From positions 434,001-498,000 of the forward strand of contig NZ_RCTZ02000001.1 in NCBI RefSeq assembly GCF_003667315.2: a stretch of DNA of 64,000 bases. Reading direction: 5' to 3'. The notes under the pieces were generated by a model, which was given only the letters and a program-made list of their open reading frames with translations, ran no database searches and was not told the origin of the DNA. A program made the translations under genes and the position numbers. Below, one piece after another: positions 52,273 to 60,371 of this stretch. The stretch is from Tropicibacter alexandrii. Lineage in GTDB: Bacteria; Pseudomonadota; Alphaproteobacteria; Rhodobacterales; Rhodobacteraceae. Positions within the stretch are counted from its first letter, which is position 1, and each line of letters begins with the position of its first letter.

Positions 52273-53511
52273 CTAGCGCTCGACCTCGTCAAGCCCCAGT
52301 GCCAGACCCGCCCCAAGGATCGCCAGGACGGCAAAGCCGGTCAGCGCCGCAACGGGCCCGATGACGGCGAGCGCGCCGCCCACGGCGCCGGTCAAAAGAA
52401 GCAGCGTGCCGATCAGGGTGTTGGCCAGTGCCGCGTAGCTCGATCGCGCGTCTTCGGGGGCCATGTCGACGAGGTAAGTCGACCGGCCCTGTCGCACGCC
52501 ATGATAAGCGATCATCAGGCCGAAGAGCAGCGCCGGGATCACCCAGGCCGCTTGCAGCCCCGTCACCGATGCGCCCACCGCCAGCCCCATGAACACCGCG
52601 GCGACCACGCCCGACAGAACCAGCACCCAGCGCGAGGACCGGTCCGCGAACCGCCCCCAGACATAGGAACTGACGAATGACGCCGCCGACGAGGCCAGCA
52701 CCAGCGCGCCCAGCCCCTGAAGCGCGGACTCCCCCGGCGTCAGCAGAACGAAATACGGTGGGGCCAGCGCGGTGACCGTCAATGCGCCCCGCGTCGCGAT
52801 GAAGCGGCGGAACTGCGGATCGCGTTTCAGCGGAGACAGGTCGAAGGCGGGTGCGTCCCGATCCGCGCTTTCGGGCTCGTCCAACGTCGAGAACACCGCC
52901 GCGGCCCCCAGCCAAAGCGCAGCTGCCAAGGCGATGGCAATCACCACTGGCCCCACGTCCTGCCCGATGCCAAAGATCAGCAACCCCGCAAAGACCAGCA
53001 CCGCCAGCGACGAGGCAGACCCAGCAACCCCTGTCACCGCGCCACGGCGCGTCTTGGCCACGGTCTTGCCTTGGATGTCCTTATAGGACACCGAGCAGGC
53101 CGCGCGCCCGATGGAAAACACCACAAGCGCCGCCGCCATGGCGAGACCCGCGGCCATGCCGCTCAGCGTCAGGGCCGCAAGCACGATGAGCGCCGCCATT
53201 ATCCCCTGCACGACGCTGCCAGCGACCCAGAACCACTTCCGCTGCGCCATCGCGCGCAGGCGCCCGGCCATCAGGATCTGCGGCAGCAACGCGCCCGCCT
53301 CCCGGATCGGCACGAAGGCCCCGGTGATCGCCGCCGGCACGCCCAGCGCGCCGCCCAGCCAGCTGAGAACCAGCTTCGGGTCGATCAGGCCATCGGCGAT
53401 CTTGGTCATCGACAGGCTGACCATGTGGCGCAGCCCGTTATGGGCTTCGCGCCGGTCGACATCCTCGGCCCCGGCGAGTTGCGCGAAGATGCGGGTCGTG
53501 TCGTCTGTCAT
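52273..53511 (-). CDS. MFS transporter
   Basis: 412 residues, about 12 membrane helices. Starts MTDDTTRIFAQLAGAED and has a soluble N-terminal stretch before the first helix. Landmarks are GALLPQILMAGRLRAMAQRK (loop between helices 2 and 3, MFS motif A position) and YLVDMAPEDARSSYAALANT. The substrate is unknown. ATG 53511 is preferred over the longer in-frame extension, which is rich in Arg and low in hydrophobicity; AGGAGAG precedes it. Confidence 0.85.
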   Translation of the reverse strand: MTDDTTRIFAQLAGAEDVDRREAHNGLRHMVSLSMTKIADGLIDPKLVLSWLGGALGVPAAITGAFVPIREAGALLPQILMAGRLRAMAQRKWFWVAGSVVQGIMAALIVLAALTLSGMAAGLAMAAALVVFSIGRAACSVSYKDIQGKTVAKTRRGAVTGVAGSASSLAVLVFAGLLIFGIGQDVGPVVIAIALAAALWLGAAAVFSTLDEPESADRDAPAFDLSPLKRDPQFRRFIATRGALTVTALAPPYFVLLTPGESALQGLGALVLASSAASFVSSYVWGRFADRSSRWVLVLSGVVAAVFMGLAVGASVTGLQAAWVIPALLFGLMIAYHGVRQGRSTYLVDMAPEDARSSYAALANTLIGTLLLLTGAVGGALAVIGPVAALTGFAVLAILGAGLALGLDEVER

Positions 53512-53577
53512 ACGTCTCTCCTGTTCTGCGTTGATCGAACCTAGTGCGATTGGCGCAGGCTCCCAGTGGGGCGCGCG

Positions 53578-53671
53578 CAAGGCCGTTCGAACGGCCTTGA
53601 ACCAATCGCCTTGCAAGGCGATTGCCACGCGTCTTCGAAGACGCGTTTCCAAGGCGCTTCGAAGCGCCTTG
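53578..53671. repeat. Cluster of four perfect palindromes between MFS and thrS
   Basis: 53578-53599 (arm CAAGGCCGTTC), 53603-53624 (arm CAATCGCCTTG, centre TTGCAA), 53627-53646 (arm ACGCGTCTTC) and 53650-53671 (arm CAAGGCGCTTC). Three are centred on TTCGAA, one on TTGCAA. The last is identical to the first palindrome after ppk (4666-4687). The gap 53512-53776 otherwise contains only the thrS leader. Confidence 0.85.
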
Positions 53672-53776
53672 CCGCCCGCGCTTGACAGCGCCGCGCGGCG
53701 CTGCCTAGAAGACCGCCGTACCACATACCCGCAACCGGGCGCTTGGTAGGCGCCAAACCGACGAGGAGCACGGCCC

Positions 53777-55726
53777 ATGGCCCAAGTTTCCCTGACATTT
53801 CCTGACGGCTCGAAACGCGACTTCGACAAGGGCGTGACCCCGGCCGCCGTGGCCGAAGGGATTTCGAAATCCCTTGGCAAGAAAGCCATTTCCGCGTTGG
53901 TCAACGGCGCGCATTACGATCTTCAATGGCCCATCGAGGCGGATGCCGAAATCGCCATCAACACCATGGCCGATGACGCGCCCGCGCTAGAGCTGATCCG
54001 CCATGACTGCGCCCATATCATGGCCCGCGCCGTGCAGGAGCTTTGGCCGGATGTGAAGGTCACCATCGGCCCCGTCATCGACAACGGCTGGTACTACGAT
54101 TTCGACCGGGCAGAGCCGTTCACGCCCGAGGACCTTGGCGCCATCGAGAAGAAGATGCGCGAGATCATCAACAAGCGTGACCCCGTCCGGACCGAAGTCT
54201 GGTCGCGCGCCGATGCCATCGCGCATTACGAGGCCAATGGCGAGCACTACAAGGTCGAACTGGTCAACGCCATTCCCGACGATGGCCAGCCGATCCGCAT
54301 GTATTGGCATGGCGACTGGCAGGACCTGTGCCGTGGCCCGCATCTGCAACATACCGGGCAGGTCCCCGGTGACGCGTTCAAGCTGATGAGCGTGGCCGGC
54401 GCCTATTGGCGCGGCAATTCCGACAACGCCATGTTGCAGCGCATCTACGGCGTCGCCTTCAAGAACAAGGAAGACCTGCGCAAATACCTCAACATGCTGG
54501 AAGAGGCCGCCAAGCGCGACCACCGCAAGCTGGGCCGGGAGATGGACCTCTTCCACATGCAGGAGGAAGCGCCGGGCCAGATCTTCTGGCACCCCAATGG
54601 CTGGAAAATCTACACCACGCTGCAGGACTACATGCGCCGCCAGCAGCAAAAGGGCGGCTATGTCGAGGTGAACACCCCGCAAGTCGTGGACCGCAAGCTG
54701 TGGGAAAAATCCGGCCACTGGGAGAAGTATCAGGAGAACATGTTCATCGTCGAAGTGGACGAGGAGCATGCCCGCGAAAAGGCCGTGAACGCGCTCAAGC
54801 CGATGAACTGCCCCTGCCACGTGGAAATCTTCAAGGTCGGGCTGAAATCCTACCGCGATCTTCCACTGCGCATGGCCGAGTTCGGGTCTTGCGCGCGGTA
54901 TGAGCCCTCGGGCGCGCTGCATGGCATCATGCGGGTACGTGGCTTCACGCAAGACGACGCGCATATCTTTGCGACGGAGGAACAGATTGCATCCGAGTGT
55001 CAGAAGTTCATCGACTTCCTGTCCGAAATCTACCGCGATCTGGGCTTTGCCAAGTTCGACATCCTGTTCTCGGACCGCCCCGACATGCGGGCTGGCAGCG
55101 ACGAGGTCTGGGACAAGGCCGAGGGGGCGCTTCTGGCCGCGACCCGCGCCGCCGGGATCGAGCCCAAGATGAACCCCGGCGAGGGCGCGTTTTACGGCCC
55201 CAAGCTGGAATTCTCGCTGACCGACGCGATTGGCCGGGTCTGGCAATGCGGCACCTTCCAGGTGGATTTCGTGCTGCCGGAACGGCTGGACGCCACCTAT
55301 ATCGGGCAGGACGGGGCCAAGCATCGCCCGGTGATGCTGCACCGCGCCTGCCTTGGGTCTTTTGAGCGCTTCATCGGCATCTTGATCGAGGAACACGCGG
55401 GCAAGCTGCCCTTCTGGCTGGCCCCGCGTCAGGTGGTCGTCGCGTCGATCACCTCGGACGCGGATGCATACGTGGCCGAGGTCGTCGATGCGCTGGTCAA
55501 GGCGGGTGTGCGCGCCGAGGCCGACGTGCGCAACGAAAAGATCAACTACAAGGTGCGCGAGCACAGCCTTGGCAAGGTGCCGGTCATCCTTGCCGTGGGT
55601 CACCGCGAGGTCGAGGAGCGGACCGTCTCGGTAAGGCGTCTGGGCGAAAAGCAGACCTCGATGGCAACGCTGGACGATATCGTGGCAGAGTTGAAGGGTG
55701 CCGCGACACCTCCGGACTTGAAATGA
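53777..55726 (+). CDS. thrS: Threonine--tRNA ligase
   Basis: 649 residues, full length. TGS domain ([22 protein letters not shown]), then editing domain ([18 protein letters not shown] with HxxxH zinc-like site), class II catalytic domain ([43 protein letters not shown], motif 2) and C-terminal anticodon-binding domain ([20 protein letters not shown]). It charges tRNA-Thr and edits Ser-tRNA-Thr. GACGAGGAGCACGGCC provides the ribosome-binding site. A variant of the 26-bp palindrome and a terminator follow. Confidence 0.97.
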   Translation: MAQVSLTFPDGSKRDFDKGVTPAAVAEGISKSLGKKAISALVNGAHYDLQWPIEADAEIAINTMADDAPALELIRHDCAHIMARAVQELWPDVKVTIGPVIDNGWYYDFDRAEPFTPEDLGAIEKKMREIINKRDPVRTEVWSRADAIAHYEANGEHYKVELVNAIPDDGQPIRMYWHGDWQDLCRGPHLQHTGQVPGDAFKLMSVAGAYWRGNSDNAMLQRIYGVAFKNKEDLRKYLNMLEEAAKRDHRKLGREMDLFHMQEEAPGQIFWHPNGWKIYTTLQDYMRRQQQKGGYVEVNTPQVVDRKLWEKSGHWEKYQENMFIVEVDEEHAREKAVNALKPMNCPCHVEIFKVGLKSYRDLPLRMAEFGSCARYEPSGALHGIMRVRGFTQDDAHIFATEEQIASECQKFIDFLSEIYRDLGFAKFDILFSDRPDMRAGSDEVWDKAEGALLAATRAAGIEPKMNPGEGAFYGPKLEFSLTDAIGRVWQCGTFQVDFVLPERLDATYIGQDGAKHRPVMLHRACLGSFERFIGILIEEHAGKLPFWLAPRQVVVASITSDADAYVAEVVDALVKAGVRAEADVRNEKINYKVREHSLGKVPVILAVGHREVEERTVSVRRLGEKQTSMATLDDIVAELKGAATPPDLK

Positions 55727-55733
55727 GACTCTG

Positions 55734-55759
55734 GTAGGATGGGTTTGAACCCATCCTAC
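55734..55759. repeat. 26-bp palindrome, variant copy (after thrS)
   Basis: GTAGGATGGGT-TTGA-ACCCATCCTAC: the arms of the standard element are kept, but the central TGATCA is replaced by TTTGAA. It lies 8 bp after the thrS stop, just before an intrinsic terminator. Confidence 0.85.
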
Positions 55760-55771
55760 ATGGGACGCGAC

Positions 55772-55797
55772 AGGGCGGCCTCGGGGCCGCCCTTTTT
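55772..55797 (+). terminator. Terminator of thrS
   Basis: AGGGCGGCC and GGCCGCCCT form a perfect 9-bp stem with a 4-nt loop and a TTTTT run. Confidence 0.93.
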
Positions 55798-55853
55798 CAT
55801 GTCCGGGCTGTTACAGACCTGACAAGGCGCGTGAGCCCGGCGACTTTGGCCCG

Positions 55854-55922
55854 GTTTCAATGGTTCAAGCCTGAAACATTTTCGTAAATTCGCCCGCGAT
55901 GCCGCACGGCAGAATGTTTCAG
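55854..55922. promoter_or_regulatory. GTTTCA inverted/direct sites upstream of bufA
   Basis: GTTTCA (55854-55859), TGAAAC (55872-55877) and GTTTCA (55916-55921) recur in 68 bp. CTGAAACATT (55871-55880) and AATGTTTCAG (55913-55922) are a perfect 10-bp inverted repeat whose centres are 42 bp apart (four helical turns). They could bind a dimeric regulator of the bufferin operon. No known bufferin regulator site can be matched. The rest of the 55798-56105 gap has no gene. Confidence 0.45.
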
Positions 55923-56105
55923 AGCGCCTCAAGATGCCGAAAATCACGGGATTTTCCGCTCACCAACCACTGGCGATCCCTGACAGCACCGTGATGCACG
56001 TCCCCGTGAGTGGCGGCTTTTCGCCGACGCCGACAAGTTTGGATCACCGCTGGTCGAGACATCCGGCGGCAAGCATTCAACCCTCGCAAGACGAAAGGAC
56101 ATCCC

Positions 56106-56405
56106 ATGTCGAAATCCCTCAAGACAGCCGCCATCCTCGGTGCCTTTGCCGCCAGCTTTGCCGCCGGTGGCGCCCATGCCATGGATCAGGAAAAGTGCTT
56201 CGGCGTGTCGCTGGCCGGTGAAAACGGTTGTGCGGCGGGCCCCGGCACCACCTGCGCCGGCACCTCGACCGTCGACTACCAAGGCAACGCATGGACGCTG
56301 GTCGATGCCGGCACCTGCGCCGAGATCGAGCTGCCCGCGATGGCCGACGGCACCCCGCGCATGGGCTCGCTCGAAGAACTCGACCGCGACCTGCCGATGT
56401 CGTGA
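56106..56405 (+). CDS. bufA: Bufferin precursor BufA1 (DUF2282)
   Basis: 99 residues with a signal peptide ([21 protein letters not shown]). The mature part holds four Cys ([30 protein letters not shown]), the DUF2282/BufA1 pattern. Bufferins are MNIO-modified RiPPs that bind copper and are exported through the Sec pathway. Downstream are the MNIO enzyme BufB (frameshifted here), the partner BufC and a DoxX-type protein, the complete bufferin gene order. AAGGAC stands 5 nt upstream of the ATG. The 26-bp palindrome lies between bufA and bufB. Confidence 0.9.
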   Translation: MSKSLKTAAILGAFAASFAAGGAHAMDQEKCFGVSLAGENGCAAGPGTTCAGTSTVDYQGNAWTLVDAGTCAEIELPAMADGTPRMGSLEELDRDLPMS

Positions 56406-56415
56406 CGACTGCAAA

Positions 56416-56441
56416 GTAGGATGGGTGATCACCCATCCTAC
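56416..56441. repeat. 26-bp perfect palindrome, copy 4 (between bufA and bufB)
   Basis: Identical to the copies at 22918, 24440 and 32291. It is the only copy inside a clear operon. As an RNA hairpin in the bufA-bufB transcript, it could raise the ratio of bufA to bufB by protecting the upstream message or reducing read-through. Confidence 0.9.
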
Positions 56442-56459
56442 CCCCTGCCGGAGGCCAAC

Positions 56460-57304
56460 ATGTTCGACCAATCCCATAGCCTGCCCGCCGCCCCGGGTGT
56501 CGGCTACAAGCCGCAGCACTACAGCCAGATCATGGCCGAGGCCGCCCCCGTCCAATGGCTGGAAATCCACGCCGAGAACTACATGGGCGACGGCGGACGC
56601 CCGCTGGCACAGCTGCGCAACCTCGCCACGCAGTTCCCAATCTCTGTGCATGGTGTCGGCCTATCGATCGGGGCCCCCGCCCGCTCGACCTCGATCACCT
56701 TGCGCGCCTCGCCCGTCTCATCGGCTGGTTGAACCCCGCCAGCTTTTCCGAGCACCTCGCCTGGTCCACCCATGACACGGGCTTTCTCAACGACCTGCTG
56801 CCCCTGCCCTACACCAAGACCACCCTGACCCGCATCTGCGATCACATCGATCAGGTCCAGTCGACGCTGAACCGCCGGATGCTGCTGGAAAACCCCTCCT
56901 CCTATCTCGCCTTCGCCGAAAGCACCTGGGCGGAGCCCGACTTCCTGCGCGAGATCGCCCGCCGCACCGGCTGCGGCCTGCTGCTCGACGTCAACAACAT
57001 CTTCGTCTCCGCCACCAATCTGGGCTTTTCGCCCCAAGACTATATCGACCGCTTCCCCCTCGACGCCGTGGGCGAAATCCACCTTGGCGGGCATGACGAT
57101 GACACCGACGATCACGGCGCGCCGCTTTTGATCGACAGCCACGGGCGCGAAGTCGCCGATCCGGTCTGGGCTTTGCTCGATCACACGCTGGCGCAATCGG
57201 GCCCGCGCCCGATCCTGATCGAATGGGACACCGATGTGCCCGACTGGCCAGTGCTGCGCGCCGAAGCCTTGCGCGCCGCTCAAGCCCTCTGCGTCGGAGC
57301 CTGA
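56460..57304 (+). pseudogene. bufB: MNIO (DUF692) maturase BufB, frameshifted
   Basis: Begins [20 protein letters not shown], then [14 protein letters not shown] and VHGVGLSIG, and continues in another frame from [19 protein letters not shown], with [15 protein letters not shown] and HLGGHDDD. The residues of the DUF692 iron site (HAENY, HG, EHLAW, DVNN, HLGGH) are all there across the two frames. Reading passes from frame 0 to frame 2 at GGGGCCCCC (56670-56678): restoring one G gives I-G-G-P-R-P-L-D, the family consensus. So one base has been lost in the G/C run. If real, BufB is truncated at 56732 and bufferin is unmodified; if a sequencing error, it is intact. Confidence 0.85.
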
Positions 57305-57305
57305 C

Positions 57306-58058
57306 ATGACCACCGCGACCGAAGACGCCTTCCGCATCGCCCTGCTGGACCCGTCCAGACCGACGCCAGAGGGCTTGACCGATGGCGCAGGCCGTCCCGC
57401 CGGCCGACGCTATGCGGTTTATCGCAACAATGTCGCCGTCTCGCTGCGCGAGGCGCTGGAGGCGGGTTTTCCCGCGATCCGCTCGCTGATCGGCGCGCAG
57501 AACTTCGCCACCACGGCCCAGATGTTCTCGCGCCAATGCCTGCCCGACACGCCGATGATGTTCCGCTATGGCGCAGGCTTCCCGGAGTTTCTGGAAACGG
57601 TGCCACAGCTGCACCATCTGGGCTACCTGCCTGACGTGGCGCGCTTGGAACTGGCTTTGCGCGAAAGCTATCATGCCGCCGACGCCGCTCCGTTCGATCC
57701 GGCCAGCCTTGCGGACCTGACCGAAGCGCGCCTCGCCACCCTGCATCTGCCCATCGCACCGGCCACCCGCGTGGTGTCCTCGCCTTGGCCGATCCACGCG
57801 ATCCACCGCTTCGCGCTGGAGCCGGGCGCGCCCAAACCCCCGGCCCACGCGCAAGACGTGCTGATCGCACGACCCGATTTCGACCCGGTGCCGCACCTGC
57901 TGCCCGCCGGAGCGGCGAAGATGATCCGCGCGCTGCTCCGAGGCCAGCCGCTGGCAGCGGCCGTGGACGCCGCCCCGGACGAGCTTGACCTGCCCGCCAC
58001 CCTGTCGCTGCTGGTGACCAGCGGCGCCTTGGGCCACCCGAAAGGACCCCACCAATGA
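57306..58058 (+). CDS. bufC: BufC (DUF2063), partner of the bufferin maturase
   Basis: 250 residues. The DUF2063 N-terminal domain (RYAVYRNNVAVSLREALEAGFPAIRSLIG, then FPEFLETVPQLHHLGYLPDVARLE) is the landmark. BufC forms a complex with BufB, and its helical N-domain presents the precursor leader. The ATG at 57306 is one nt after the bufB stop. DoxX overlaps its stop by 4 bp. Confidence 0.9.
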   Translation: MTTATEDAFRIALLDPSRPTPEGLTDGAGRPAGRRYAVYRNNVAVSLREALEAGFPAIRSLIGAQNFATTAQMFSRQCLPDTPMMFRYGAGFPEFLETVPQLHHLGYLPDVARLELALRESYHAADAAPFDPASLADLTEARLATLHLPIAPATRVVSSPWPIHAIHRFALEPGAPKPPAHAQDVLIARPDFDPVPHLLPAGAAKMIRALLRGQPLAAAVDAAPDELDLPATLSLLVTSGALGHPKGPHQ

Positions 58059-58636
58059 CCCTGCCCCAAAGCCTTGCCCCCTCATGGACCGCAGCCACCC
58101 GCCTGCTGGACCGCGCGGGCGACGAGATCCTGCCGCTGCTGGCGCGCTTTGCCTTTGCGGCGACGCTGCTGGGCTATTTCTGGGCCTCTGCCAAGACCAA
58201 GCTTGGCGACGGCCTCCTTGGCCTGTTCCAGCCTTCGCTCAACGCCTATGCGCAGATCTTTCCACGCCAGATGGAGGCGCTGAACTACGATGCCAGCCAG
58301 CTGGGCCTCTTTCACTGGGCGGTGGTGATGGCCGGGACATGGGCCGAGTTCATCCTGCCGCTGCTGATCGTGCTGGGCCTTGCCACGCGGGTGTCGGCCC
58401 TCGGCATGGTCGGTTTCGTCATCGTCCAAAGCCTGACCGACCTGTACGGCCATGGCGGCATCGCCCATGTCGAGACGCTTGGCGCATGGTTCGACCGCAT
58501 CCCCGATGCGCCGATCCTCGATCAGCGGCTGTTCTGGATGCTGGTGTTCACGACCCTGATCCTCAAGGGGGCCGGGTCGCTGTCGCTCGACGCGCTGGTC
58601 AAACGGCGGTACCAGCCGCTGCCGCATACCGCTTGA
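58055..58636 (+). CDS. DoxX-family membrane protein
   Basis: 193 residues with four hydrophobic helices. Typical DoxX segments are LARFAFAATLLGYFWASAKTK, ALNYDASQLGLFHWAVVMAG, and FIVLGLATRVSALGMVGFV-type stretches (residues ~100-130). DoxX proteins are common in bufferin operons. The start overlaps the bufC stop by 4 bp, so it is the last gene of the operon. Function in the system is not known. Confidence 0.88.
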   Translation: MTLPQSLAPSWTAATRLLDRAGDEILPLLARFAFAATLLGYFWASAKTKLGDGLLGLFQPSLNAYAQIFPRQMEALNYDASQLGLFHWAVVMAGTWAEFILPLLIVLGLATRVSALGMVGFVIVQSLTDLYGHGGIAHVETLGAWFDRIPDAPILDQRLFWMLVFTTLILKGAGSLSLDALVKRRYQPLPHTA

Positions 58637-58665
58637 ACGGCGGGCGGGGCCGTGCCCCGCCGCCC

Positions 58666-58977
58666 TCAGGTCAGAGCTGCCTGAACATCCTTGCCCCAGC
58701 CCAGCCACATCTCGTCACCGCGCGCAATCAGGGGCCGCTTCATCAAGGTCGGATGCGCCGCCAGCAGGTCCAGCGGTGCGGACGCCCGCTCGGCCTCGCC
58801 CAGCGTCTGCCACGTGGTCGACCGCGTGTTCACCAGCGCCGCCCCGAAGCGGTCATACGCCTCGCGCAGGACCGTCTCAGGCACGCCATCGCTGCGCACG
58901 TCACGCAATTCCGCGTCCGGCAGGGCCTTCAACGCCTTGCGGCAGGTGTCACATGTCTTCAGACCATAAACGATCAT
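58666..58977 (-). CDS. ArsC/Spx-family thioredoxin-fold protein
   Basis: 103 residues: MIVYGLKTCDTCRKALKALP (CxxC in the active site, YGLKTCDTCRK as in YffB/ArsC-like proteins), then HPTLMKRPLIARGDEMWLGW with the conserved Arg-Pro (KRP). It lacks a match to all three arsenate-reductase Cys, so YffB-like (glutathione-dependent thiol) function is as likely. Convergent with doxX, with its stop 29 bp after the doxX stop. Confidence 0.85.
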   Translation of the reverse strand: MIVYGLKTCDTCRKALKALPDAELRDVRSDGVPETVLREAYDRFGAALVNTRSTTWQTLGEAERASAPLDLLAAHPTLMKRPLIARGDEMWLGWGKDVQAALT

Positions 58978-59249
58978 CTGTTCCCCAATTCCCCTTCATG
59001 GCAGCGCCCAACGCCCGCTCTCCGGGCATGCGCCGTTAACCATTTTCACATAAATGAACCGGACCTGTAACACGATGCGGTTTTTCTTGATTTTCGCAAG
59101 ACGCGCCAGAACGCTTTTGTCGTGACCCTCGATGATCGGTCGCAGCCGGGTGTGCCTTGCCCGGCGCGATCCCGAAAGGCGGCGGTGACGGGGTGGCCTC
59201 ACCCGACATTGAGGCCAGAACAAAGGACTTGGAAAGGAGCACGGGGATT

Positions 59250-59456
59250 ATGCCGAACGGCACCGTGAAATGGTTCAACACCACCAAAGGCTACGGGTTC
59301 ATCGCCCCGGAAGAAGGCGGCAAGGATGTGTTCGTTCACATCTCGGCTGTCGAACGCTCGGGGTTGACGGGCCTCGCCGACAACCAGAAGGTCAGCTACG
59401 AATTGCGAGAGGGCCGCGACGGACGCCAGATGGCATCCGATCTCAAGACCCTCTGA
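59250..59456 (+). CDS. csp: Cold-shock protein (CspA family)
   Basis: 68 residues, one CSD: MPNGTVKWFNTTKGYGFIAP with RNP1 KGYGFI, then VFVHISAVE (RNP2) and ADNQKVSYELREGRDG. It binds single-stranded nucleic acid as an RNA chaperone. ATG 59250 is the family start, with GGAAAGGAGCACGGG upstream. A long 5' UTR is possible, as in cspA. A terminator follows at 59479-59503. Confidence 0.96.
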   Translation: MPNGTVKWFNTTKGYGFIAPEEGGKDVFVHISAVERSGLTGLADNQKVSYELREGRDGRQMASDLKTL

Positions 59457-59478
59457 CCCGATTTTCGGCATTTCAGCC

Positions 59479-59503
59479 GGGCCGCCTGTGCGGCCCGTTT
59501 TTT
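59479..59503 (+). terminator. Terminator after csp
   Basis: GGGCCGC-ctgt-GCGGCCC, a 7-bp perfect stem followed by G and six T. Confidence 0.93.
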
Positions 59504-59617
59504 ACGCCTCGTTCAAAGGTCTGAAGCAACAGTTAAGATTGCAGGGACTTCCGGCTTCGCATTCGGGGTCAAACTGCCTAGATTGATCCGTGGGGGCGCT
59601 GCAACAGGGGCAACGCC

Positions 59618-59962
59618 ATGAGTAGAGTCGCAAATTTCGAAGCCGCACCGGCGATCCCGTTCAAGGTCTATGCCGCGGTCGGGGCCATCGTGGCCACCGC
59701 GGTCATCGTCGGCGGGGCACAATTGTTGCCGCCCTTGACCGGCGAGCCGGTCGATTATCGCCACGTCTCCGACCGCGCCACCATCCACCGGGTCGATGAG
59801 CGCGCCTTTTGCCAAGAGACGATGCAGGGCGTGGATTGCGGATGTTTCTCCTACCAAGCCTCGGCGATCTTGCGGGCCGACGCGCCGCGCATTCGCGGGC
59901 TTGCCTATGCAGACAAGTGGGAACTCGCCGTCGCGCAAGCCGGAGCGGCCTGCCGTCGCTAG
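59618..59962 (+). CDS. Single-pass membrane protein with VDCxCF motif, paralog 1
   Basis: 114 residues. One membrane helix near the N-terminus (VYAAVGAIVATAVIVGGAQLL) and a periplasmic or cytosolic C-terminal domain with Cys in FCQETMQGVDCGCFSYQ and AQAGAACRR. Shared with the next gene are C-x8/9-GVDCxCF, YADKWELA and a terminal Cys. Four Cys could form two disulfides or a metal site. The family is unknown to me. ATG 59618 has AACAGGGGCAAC upstream. Neighbours in this region are not functionally linked. Confidence 0.7.
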   Translation: MSRVANFEAAPAIPFKVYAAVGAIVATAVIVGGAQLLPPLTGEPVDYRHVSDRATIHRVDERAFCQETMQGVDCGCFSYQASAILRADAPRIRGLAYADKWELAVAQAGAACRR

Positions 59963-60051
59963 GCATTTGCCACGAATTGTAAGTACTTGTGAGGCGCTTT
60001 CGGGCGCCTTTTGTGTCACCATGGCCGGGCTTTTCGATGTTGGGGGACATC

Positions 60052-60369
60052 ATGAAACCGGAACATATCGCCTCGGCCGGTGTGCTTGTCGCTTCGGCGC
60101 TTTTGCTGATGGCCGTGCAGACGGTGCCACCCTTGACGCAAGTCAGCGTGCCACCACCGCCACCGCTGGACGCGCGCGTGCTGACCGCGCGGATGGATGA
60201 GGCCGCCTATTGCCGCGACCACCTGTCCGGCGTCGATTGCACCTGTTTCGCCTATCGCGCCGGGCTGGTGCTGAACGCGCCGCGCGACCCGCTGCCATGG
60301 CTGACCTATGCGGATCGCTGGGAATTGGCGCTGGGGCAGGCCCGCCAAAGCTGCGCGGTCGGGCTCTGA
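60052..60369 (+). CDS. Single-pass membrane protein with VDCxCF motif, paralog 2
   Basis: 105 residues. Membrane helix IASAGVLVASALLLMAV near the N-terminus, then a Pro-rich linker (VPPPPPLDA) and the same C-terminal domain: YCRDHLSGVDCTCFAYR, YADRWELALGQARQSC. It is the paralog of the preceding gene (89 bp between them). ATG 60052 is preferred because GGGGGA stands 5 nt upstream; an in-frame ATG at 60037 is also possible. Convergent with metR. Confidence 0.7.
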   Translation: MKPEHIASAGVLVASALLLMAVQTVPPLTQVSVPPPPPLDARVLTARMDEAAYCRDHLSGVDCTCFAYRAGLVLNAPRDPLPWLTYADRWELALGQARQSCAVGL

Positions 60370-60371
60370 CC

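Noticed and set aside
53987-55603. A 538-codon minus-strand frame across thrS.
   Set aside because: Antisense shadow of thrS; no domain seen.
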